The notes under the pieces: model-generated
Told to the model about the DNA's origin: nothing
The model's input: the letters and a program-made list of their open reading frames with translations, nothing else
Database searches by the model: none
Program-made: the position numbers and the translations under genes
Shown: positions 1-4,464 of the stretch, one piece after another
How the letters are laid out: each line of letters opens with the position of its first letter
Position numbering within the stretch: position 1 is the first letter of the stretch
Assembly (NCBI GenBank): GCA_012271025.1
Contig: JAAXHF010000378.1
Span: 1-6,627, forward strand
DNA length: 6,627 nucleotides
Direction of reading: 5' to 3'
From: Deltaproteobacteria bacterium
Lineage (GTDB): Bacteria; Desulfobacterota_B; Binatia; Bin18

Positions 1-230
1 GCGGGTGACCTGATCGTTACGCGGCACCTTCTTCTCCCTCAGCTAACGCTACGCTATATGCAGGATATCCGTTCACGAATCTCGTCCTTTCTCTGTATGT
101 CTCTCCTGAGCCCGAATCGCCCGCCTTGCCTTCCTCTTCTGTGGCTAGATTCAACACCTCTTCAACACCTCTTTGACGTAAGGATAATTTTCTCCGAAGG
201 CTATAACTTTTCTGAGAACTCAACTTCTGT
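1..230. other. Non-coding stretch, no recognisable gene
   Basis: I find no gene here that I can support. Open frames exist on both strands, but none has a good ribosome binding site, a recognisable domain or the compositional bias of the real genes nearby. The base composition is clearly lower in GC than the operon at the right end of the window. The one visible structure is a perfect 11-bp tandem duplication (TTCAACACCTC twice, 150-171). The region ends where the copy of the murJ 3' end begins at 231. Confidence 0.5.
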
Positions 231-300
231 CTACCGCCCCAGCTTGCGTCTGACCAGCCACCACAGCGCCCACACGTCTTCGACCTTGCACACAAATCCC
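231..300 (-). pseudogene. Detached copy of the murJ 3' end (22 codons plus stop)
   Basis: This segment matches 1379-1448, the 3' end of the intact murJ gene, at 65 of 70 positions, without gaps and in the same orientation. Read on the minus strand it gives the MurJ tail (…VCKVEDVWALWW…RRKLGR, then TAG). Only three of 22 residues differ (L to F, E to D, R to W), and two of the five base changes fall together in one synonymous Arg codon. No start codon or upstream murJ sequence accompanies it. The match stops where the AAATCCCCC arm of the palindromic repeat starts (about 294-300), so the copy looks cut off or interrupted by that repeat. It may be one end of an insertion at the 3' end of murJ, or a leftover of another murJ copy. 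Confidence 0.8.
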
Positions 301-349
301 CCTGCGCTTCGCGCTTCCCCCTTTGGCAAAGGGGGATTGAGGGGGATTT
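294..349. repeat. Palindromic dispersed repeat with nested inverted arms
   Basis: The outer arms AAATCCCCC (294-302) and GGGGGATTT (341-349) are perfect inverted repeats. Inside them CCCCCTTTG (317-325) and CAAAGGGGG (327-335) form a second, tight hairpin, and GCGC-TTC-GCGC (304-314) a third small one. The right half (328-349) recurs as an exact 22-bp inverted copy at 2991-3012 in this window. Repeats of this AAATCCCCCTCAATCCCCC type are known as short palindromic elements in many bacterial genomes. It carries no gene; any role in transcript ends or in recombination is inference. Confidence 0.75.
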
Positions 350-460
350 TTCCGGTTCCAAGCGGTCGACAGCGCCCATCCTCCTTTCGTACCAACATTG
401 TAGGCACTTCGACGAAACGGAGGCTGTCTGACGACGCCTTTCGCCACATACGCGACCCCT

Positions 461-478
461 TGTTGACAAGTGTCGACA
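461..478. promoter_or_regulatory. Tandem TGTYGACA half-sites, possible old promoter/operator
   Basis: TGTTGACA (461-468) and the perfect palindrome TGTCGACA (471-478) are spaced 10 bp start to start, one helical turn. The first contains a consensus -35 hexamer (TTGACA, 463-468), but no good -10 box lies 16-18 bp further on. The pair sits just upstream of the relic toxin gene at 498, the place where an autoregulated toxin-antitoxin operator is expected. Whether it now drives the gene at 621 cannot be told from sequence. Confidence 0.25.
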
Positions 479-497
479 GACACATTACCCCTTGTCC

Positions 498-609
498 GTG
501 ATACGAAGCTTCTCACATCGGGGGCTCAAGCGACTCTACGAACGTGGAGACCGCAGTCTGATCTGGCCCGATGCAAGACCGGGTGGAAGTGATGCCCGCC
601 CAGCTTTAG
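498..609 (+). pseudogene. Frameshifted relic of a HigB-type toxin gene (RelE/ParE superfamily)
   Basis: From a GTG at 498 the frame reads VIRSFSHRGLKRLYERGDRS, a close match to the N-terminus of HigB / RelE-family toxins, which typically start MIRSF(R)H(K)GLKRLYERGD. About residue 25 (near 570) the similarity moves to the +1 frame, where 571-609 reads MQDRVEVMPAQL then TAG, matching the next family stretch (DRVE.ILA.LD). A small indel near 570 explains this. HigB proteins are about 90-100 residues long; here the C-terminal half with the ribonuclease active-site region is missing and no HigA antitoxin follows, so the product should be dead. The closing TAG overlaps the ribosome binding site of the next gene. 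HigB toxins are ribosome-associated mRNA endonucleases; the family call is from memory of the consensus. Confidence 0.75.
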
Positions 610-620
610 GAGAATGAGCA

Positions 621-1187
621 ATGAAGACAGCAATATTGGCAGTACTCGCGAGCGTGTTGATGAGCTTCGATGCGTTTGCAGAAGATGACGTAGCGGTACT
701 CAAAGCGCGCATCGCAGAACTTGAGGCGCAGGTGGCCGCTTATGACGCGGAACGCAAGCAGACAGCACAACACCTGGCCACTTTCGATGAATTGGATTTG
801 GTCGCGTTCAATAATCGTGATACGAAGCGGCTCGCCGAAATTCATGCGGCAGACGTCAAAGTCTATAATCCTGACGGGTCGCTTACGACGTCTTATGCAG
901 GTCATCACGATAAAGACCTGGAATTCCTCTTCGACAAGTTCGATTGGCAAATCCCAGAACACATCATCGGGTTCGGTCACGACGAGTGGACTGCGGGTGT
1001 CAGCATCTCGACAGGCAAATGGGTTAAGCCCATCACCCTGCCTAATGGCCACGTGCTTGAGCCAACTGGCAAAGAGTTCACGATCCGTGTCGCCACGCTT
1101 GCCCGCTGGGAGAACGGCCGAATTGTTGAAGAGCATCTGTTCTGGGACAACGCGCATTTGAACAGACAAATCGGACTGGTCGAGTGA
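621..1187 (+). CDS. Exported SnoaL-like / NTF2-fold protein
   Basis: The product has 188 residues. Residues 1-20 form a signal peptide (MK, hydrophobic core, AFA before the predicted cut after A20), so the protein is probably periplasmic or secreted. Residues about 24-48 are a charged heptad-like helix (LKARIAELEAQV) that could be a short coiled coil. Residues about 50-188 resemble the SnoaL/DUF4440 branch of the NTF2-like alpha+beta barrel fold: an early FNNRD..RLAEIHAADVKVYNPDG stretch and a closing ENGRIVEEHLFWDNAHLNRQIGL motif, usual for SnoaL-type ester cyclase-like proteins. That fold serves many small-molecule enzymes and binding proteins, so the substrate is unknown. The ATG at 621 is supported by AGGAG (608-612) 8 nt upstream and by the signal peptide starting there. 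It is flanked by a relic toxin and a tiny open frame, and its codons are less GC-rich than those of the minus-strand genes, suggesting acquisition. Confidence 0.82.
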   Translation: MKTAILAVLASVLMSFDAFAEDDVAVLKARIAELEAQVAAYDAERKQTAQHLATFDELDLVAFNNRDTKRLAEIHAADVKVYNPDGSLTTSYAGHHDKDLEFLFDKFDWQIPEHIIGFGHDEWTAGVSISTGKWVKPITLPNGHVLEPTGKEFTIRVATLARWENGRIVEEHLFWDNAHLNRQIGLVE

Positions 1188-1204
1188 TTCAGGAGGACGA
1201 GCCT

Positions 1205-1321
1205 GTGACAAAAGTCGGCCGGCGCTGGCTCGACCCGCGTCACCATACGGCGACTACCCGTCTGCACACAGCGCTGCGGGCCTTCGGCCAGGAACTCATT
1301 GTGGCGTCTCGGCCGGCGTAA
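1205..1321 (+). CDS. Possible 38-residue small ORF with a perfect Shine-Dalgarno
   Basis: A GTG at 1205 is preceded by a full AGGAGG (1191-1196) with 8 nt spacing, starting 17 nt after the stop of the SnoaL-like gene, so the two could be cotranscribed. The frame ends at TAA 1319-1321. The peptide is basic and without a membrane segment. Its middle part, PRHHTATTRLHTALRAFG, resembles the HTATHLLHAALR signature of the alanyl-tRNA editing domain (AlaRS/AlaX), but the second histidine of the HxxxH zinc motif is Thr and the rest of the domain is absent. It may be a real small peptide, a relic of an editing-domain gene, or a chance frame; the ribosome binding site is the strongest argument for translation. 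Confidence 0.35.
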   Translation: MTKVGRRWLDPRHHTATTRLHTALRAFGQELIVASRPA

Positions 1322-1378
1322 AGACCGCGGCCGCTGCGGGACTTGCCGTTCCCGACTGTTCCGATAACTCAAATGCTC

Positions 1379-1448
1379 CTACCGCCCCAGCTTGCGCCGG
1401 ACCAGCCGCCACAGCGCCCACACTTCTTCGACCTTGCACACCAATCCC
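1379..1448 (-). repeat. Direct-repeat partner of 231-300 (murJ 3' end)
   Basis: This is the intact member of the 70-bp direct repeat pair. It lies inside murJ and covers its stop codon and last 22 codons. Together with 231-300 it brackets about 1.08 kb holding the palindromic repeat, the toxin relic, the SnoaL-like gene and the small ORF. A duplicated gene end flanking foreign DNA is the usual trace of site-specific integration into the 3' end of a gene, but no integrase gene is visible between the copies. Confidence 0.75.
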
Positions 1449-2959
1449 AGGATGAGGTACAGCCCGCTCCCGGCCGCGACGATGGCGGCCAGCTGCGCGA
1501 GGTGCAGCGGCGTCATCAGTGAGCCCGGTACGCTGGCCAATGGCTGACTCAAGCCAAACATACACCCGCCCAGGGCTGCGGCCAGCAAGAAATGGGTGGC
1601 GAACTGACGGGCCAGCAGCGCCTCGTTCAGCGGTCCGCGACGACGGCGGAAAATAACGTACAGAATCAGCGTGTTCAGGCCCGAGGCCAGCGAGATCATC
1701 AGCGCAATGCCCCAGTGGCCCCAGACCTGCATCAGCAGCCAGCCGCCTAGCGCGTTGAGGCCGACCGAGACTAGACCGACCACGGCCGGGGTGCGGGTAT
1801 CCTTGGTCGCGTTGAACAGCCGGACCATGACCTGACTGCTGCCGTAGGCCACGATCCCGACGCCGTAGGCCACGAGCGCCTGGCTGGTCAGCACGACATC
1901 CTCAGGCGTGAACTGGCCGCGCTGGTACAGCAGGCGTGTCAGCGGTGTGGCCAGGCCGACGACAAGAGCCGTGGCCGGCAGGCCGACCGCAAACAGCAGG
2001 GACAGACCGGCGGCGGCTTTGTCCTTGAACTCCCGCTCTGCTCCGTCGGCCTGATGGGCGGCAGACAGGTCGGTCAGCAGCACGGTATACACCGGAACGG
2101 CAAACAGACTCACCGGCAGCAGGAAGATACGGAAGGCGTAGGCCAGGGCCGAGATGCTGCCCTCGGCCAGGGTCGAGGCCAGGGCGCGGGCAACAAAGGC
2201 GTTGATCGGCACCACCGCAGTCGCAATAAACGCGCCCAGCACCAGCCCGCCCATCTCGCGCAGGGCCCGATGACGAAAGGCGAAGCTGGGTCGGTAGCGA
2301 ATCCCGGCCCGGGCCAGGGCCGGGATCTGCACGACCAGTTGGACCAGGCTGCCGGCCACCACTCCGATGGCCAGGCTGCGAATGCCATAGGTCCCGGTCA
2401 GGCTCAGGGCACACGCGATCATCACCAGATTGAAAAATACCCCGGCGTACTCGGGCATGGCGTAATGATCCAGGCTGTTCAGCGTGCCCTTGATCACGGC
2501 CAGCAGGCAGTGTACGACCAGCATCGGCAGCATCAGGCGGAACAGAAAGACCGCCAGGTCGTGACCGTCCCCGGCCAGGCCGGGAGCGGCGACGGTCAGG
2601 ATGGCCGGAGCGGCCACATAACACACCCCGGCCAGCGTCAGGGCGATACCGAAGGCGGCGTCCAGGGACAGGCTGAAGACCTTGTTCAGCTCGGCCGCCC
2701 GGTTTCGGTAACGGGTAATGACCGGCACGAAGAAATTGCTCAGCACCCCGCTGAAAAACAGGGTCTGGATCATCTCCGGCACGTTATAGGCAACCAGAAA
2801 GGCGTCGGTCAGCCGCGAGGCGCCGAACAGGGCGGCCTGGACAGCCTCACGCACGAAACCCAGCGGCCGGCTCAGCAGGGTGGCGATAACGATTGGCCGG
2901 CCCTTGCGGACCAGACCAGAACGGGTGGACGGGTGGACAGGTGAGGCAGGGGACGGCAC
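1379..2959 (-). CDS. murJ: MurJ-family lipid II flippase (MviN)
   Basis: MurJ flips lipid II across the inner membrane for peptidoglycan synthesis. The 526 residues (E. coli MurJ has 511) are largely hydrophobic, as expected for 14 helices. Family marks are LLSRPLGFVREAV (29-40), TDAFLVAYNVP (51-61), SALAYAFRIFLLP (270-282), RLLYQRGQFTPEDV (342-355) and FNATKDTRTP (382-391). Residues equivalent to E. coli R18, R24 and D39 are kept (R31, R37, D52), as is R270 (R277). R52 and R53 are replaced by Q65 and T66, D269 by F276 and E273 by L280. The start is a GTG at 2959 with no clear Shine-Dalgarno; no in-frame ATG or GTG lies between it and the conserved first helix. The C-terminal basic tail (about 507-526) is also present as a detached copy at 231-300. 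It is on the same strand as the oxidoreductase operon but 249 bp away, so probably transcribed separately. Confidence 0.93.
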   Translation of the reverse strand: MPSPASPVHPSTRSGLVRKGRPIVIATLLSRPLGFVREAVQAALFGASRLTDAFLVAYNVPEMIQTLFFSGVLSNFFVPVITRYRNRAAELNKVFSLSLDAAFGIALTLAGVCYVAAPAILTVAAPGLAGDGHDLAVFLFRLMLPMLVVHCLLAVIKGTLNSLDHYAMPEYAGVFFNLVMIACALSLTGTYGIRSLAIGVVAGSLVQLVVQIPALARAGIRYRPSFAFRHRALREMGGLVLGAFIATAVVPINAFVARALASTLAEGSISALAYAFRIFLLPVSLFAVPVYTVLLTDLSAAHQADGAEREFKDKAAAGLSLLFAVGLPATALVVGLATPLTRLLYQRGQFTPEDVVLTSQALVAYGVGIVAYGSSQVMVRLFNATKDTRTPAVVGLVSVGLNALGGWLLMQVWGHWGIALMISLASGLNTLILYVIFRRRRGPLNEALLARQFATHFLLAAALGGCMFGLSQPLASVPGSLMTPLHLAQLAAIVAAGSGLYLILGLVCKVEEVWALWRLVRRKLGR

Positions 2960-2988
2960 GCCGGCACTGTAGCAAGGAAGCGCGGCGG

Positions 2989-3017
2989 ATAAATCCCCCT
3001 CAATCCCCCTTTTTCAA
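2989..3017 (-). promoter_or_regulatory. Weak candidate promoter for murJ, partly inside the repeat
   Basis: On the minus strand TTGAAA (3017-3012) is followed after exactly 17 bp by ATTTAT (2994-2989), 29 bp before the GTG of murJ. The -35 matches consensus at five of six bases, the -10 at only three. The G-rich repeat half-unit forms most of the spacer. If real, the repeat supplies the core promoter of murJ with a leader of about 20-25 nt. The weak -10 keeps confidence low. Confidence 0.2.
2991..3012. repeat. Half copy of the AAATCCCCC palindromic repeat
   Basis: These 22 bp are the exact reverse complement of 328-349. Only one side of the palindrome is present here; beyond 3012 the sequence diverges. 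A degraded second end may lie at 3147-3161, where GATTTTTCCGG (3151-3161) matches the edge of the first repeat (345-355), but this is short. The unit sits in the murJ upstream gap. Confidence 0.65.
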
Positions 3018-3058
3018 CCTCCGATGCATAGTGCGTTACCCAGCGGCCTAGAAGGCAC

Positions 3059-3083
3059 CCACCCCGGCTTCGCCGGGGGGTGG
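3059..3083. repeat. Strong GC hairpin between the operon and murJ
   Basis: The arms CCACCCCGGC (3059-3068) and GCCGGGG-GG-TGG (3072-3083) pair over ten base pairs with a 2-nt G bulge and a TTC loop. It lies about 130 nt after the stop of the cysteine-rich ORF and 100 nt before the murJ start, both on the minus strand. It could end the operon transcript, but no U-tract follows on either strand, so it does not qualify as a standard intrinsic terminator. It may equally be another dispersed palindrome. Confidence 0.55.
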
Positions 3084-3208
3084 ATAGCTCCTACCGCACG
3101 GCTGACAAGAGCAGAGTCCGGGTCAGGCGTATCGCACGCCGAAGAAGGGAGATTTTTCCGGCGCGGGTGATTCAGTCAGAGCGAGCCTTCAAACCGAGGC
3201 AGCCCATC

Positions 3209-3439
3209 TCAGACCCAGGTCGACGGCGCGCTGTAGCAGCTCCGGCCGGCCTGACACCAGGCGGCGTGGACGGCGGTTCCGTCGGGCCCGCAGTTATCCA
3301 AGGCCCGTACACACCAGAAACGGGTCGTCTCGTCGTACTCGGTCGGCCCCAGCCGGAAGGCGCTCTGCATGCGCAGAAACCGGCACGGCGGACCGGGAGT
3401 CCGAATCGGGTTGGGCTGAAAGGGTGCGTGTTTGGTCAT
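3209..3439 (-). CDS. Cysteine-rich 76-residue protein, coupled to the FAD subunit
   Basis: I do not recognise a named family. The ATG (3439-3437) overlaps the TGA of the FAD-subunit gene (3438-3436) in a classical ATGA junction, which strongly implies translational coupling and makes this a real gene. The product has five cysteines (C19, C43, C50, C62, C68) within about 50 residues, with aromatic residues beside several of them (FWC, WCQ, SCY) and the stretch FRLGPTEYDETTR (28-40). There is no signal peptide or membrane helix. The spacing suggests a small zinc- or iron-sulfur-binding protein; a role in assembling or serving the molybdenum enzyme is inference from the operon position. The long plus-strand frame opposite is a shadow. 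Confidence 0.68.
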   Translation of the reverse strand: MTKHAPFQPNPIRTPGPPCRFLRMQSAFRLGPTEYDETTRFWCVRALDNCGPDGTAVHAAWCQAGRSCYSAPSTWV

Positions 3440-4458
3440 ACGACCATTACCTCGTCCTGAGCCGGCAGCTGGCCGGCCGCCTTGAGAACGGTCCGCCGCA
3501 CCAGCTCGGCCAACAGAGTCACTTTGTGTTCGTTGTGGGCCAGCGGCGTGGCTCCCCGGGTGGCAGCCTGCCCGGCCTGCCGCGCCAGCTCGGCATCAAT
3601 CGCCCGGCCTTCCAGAATGTGTTCGGCAGCCTGAGCCCGAAACGGAACGGGCGCGACCGAACCGAGTACAATCCGGGCGTCCTTGACTACACCAGCTTCC
3701 CTGTGCAAAACCACCGCGACCTCGACCAGCGGCCAGTCAAACGACCACTTGTGCTTAAAGTTCAGGTACGCGCTGCCGTCCGCCTCAGGCGGTCGGGGAA
3801 CCGTCGCTGCGGTCAGGAACTCGGTCGGTCGCAGCACGTTTTCCCGCTGCACGTCGCGTTCGGGAGCAACAAAAAACCGGGCCAGCGGAAGACTCCGTTG
3901 CGTCCCGGTCTGGTCTACTATCTCTACCCCGGCATCGTAGGCCAGCAGGGGCACGGCTGCGGCCGAGGGGTGGGTGCTGGTACACGTATAGTTGGCAAAA
4001 ATGGCGTGGTCACGGTGCTCACCGACCTGGGCAAAACAGCTCGAGCCGCCTTTTTTGCGACACGGGTAGGCCTCCTGGCGAAAATACCAGCAGCGCGGTC
4101 GCTGACACAGGTTGCCACCCAGCGTGGCCATATTCCTGATCTGCGGCGTCGCTGCGCTGGCCGTGGCCTGACCGAGGGCCGGCCAGTGGTGCTGCACCTC
4201 GGTGTGCTGGGCGAGCTGGGCCAGGCTGGTCAGCGCGCCGAGCCGCAGCGCCCCGGTCTGCGGCTCGACCGCGATCCCGCTCCAGTCCGCCACCCGGCTG
4301 ATGTCGATGACCACGGCCGGCGTCACAATGCGCTCCTTCATCAGATCCAGCACATCGACCCCTCCGGCCTTGATCACCGCCTGCGGATGGCGGGCCAGGG
4401 CGGCCAGCGCGGCGGCCGGGGTCTCGACCTGGATGTAGGCAAAACGGTCCATGCTCAT
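3436..4458 (-). CDS. FAD-binding subunit with [4Fe-4S] site, molybdenum hydroxylase (PaoB/YagS-like)
   Basis: This is the middle electron-transfer subunit of a xanthine dehydrogenase/aldehyde oxidoreductase complex. The N-terminal part is a PCMH-type FAD domain: AGGVDVLDLMK (31-41) corresponds to the usual AGGTDLLPLMK loop and ATLGGNL (111-117) to the second flavin loop. It continues as NLCQRPRCWYFR…YPCRKKGG…CF…YTCTSTHPS, giving C118, C123, C133, C141 and C159, the insert that binds an extra [4Fe-4S] cluster in PaoB and 4-hydroxybenzoyl-CoA reductase type subunits. The C-terminal third is the CO dehydrogenase flavoprotein C-terminal domain. Length 340 is near the family norm (about 320-340). 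Two starts compete: ATG 4458, with AGGA touching it, and ATG 4452 (residue 3), with AGGA at a better 6-nt spacing; the second may be the true one. It lies 6 bp after the large-subunit stop and overlaps the next ORF by 4 bp. Confidence 0.93.
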   Translation of the reverse strand: MSMDRFAYIQVETPAAALAALARHPQAVIKAGGVDVLDLMKERIVTPAVVIDISRVADWSGIAVEPQTGALRLGALTSLAQLAQHTEVQHHWPALGQATASAATPQIRNMATLGGNLCQRPRCWYFRQEAYPCRKKGGSSCFAQVGEHRDHAIFANYTCTSTHPSAAAVPLLAYDAGVEIVDQTGTQRSLPLARFFVAPERDVQRENVLRPTEFLTAATVPRPPEADGSAYLNFKHKWSFDWPLVEVAVVLHREAGVVKDARIVLGSVAPVPFRAQAAEHILEGRAIDAELARQAGQAATRGATPLAHNEHKVTLLAELVRRTVLKAAGQLPAQDEVMVV

Positions 4459-4464
4459 TCCTGC

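Noticed and set aside
150..171. 11-bp tandem repeat as the start of a CRISPR or VNTR array
   Set aside because: Only two copies, no spacers and no further units; probably simple slippage.
151..219. Minus-strand peptide LRKVIAFGENYPYVKEVLKR between two stops
   Set aside because: It looks protein-like but is only about 22 codons long, bounded by stops, without start or family match; too short to support as a gene relic.
17..516. Overlapping open frames on both strands (147, 150, 98 and 84 codons) at the left end
   Set aside because: They read through the palindromic repeat and the murJ-end copy, lack good ribosome binding sites and show no domain. On the minus strand they simply share the MurJ tail codons or their shifted frames.
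2054..2944. 296-codon plus-strand open frame opposite murJ
   Set aside because: Low-complexity Gly/Gln/His-rich translation of the murJ complement; murJ itself is well supported.
3080..3460. 126-codon plus-strand open frame opposite the cysteine-rich ORF
   Set aside because: No ribosome binding site and no domain; the minus-strand ORF has the ATGA coupling to the FAD-subunit gene.
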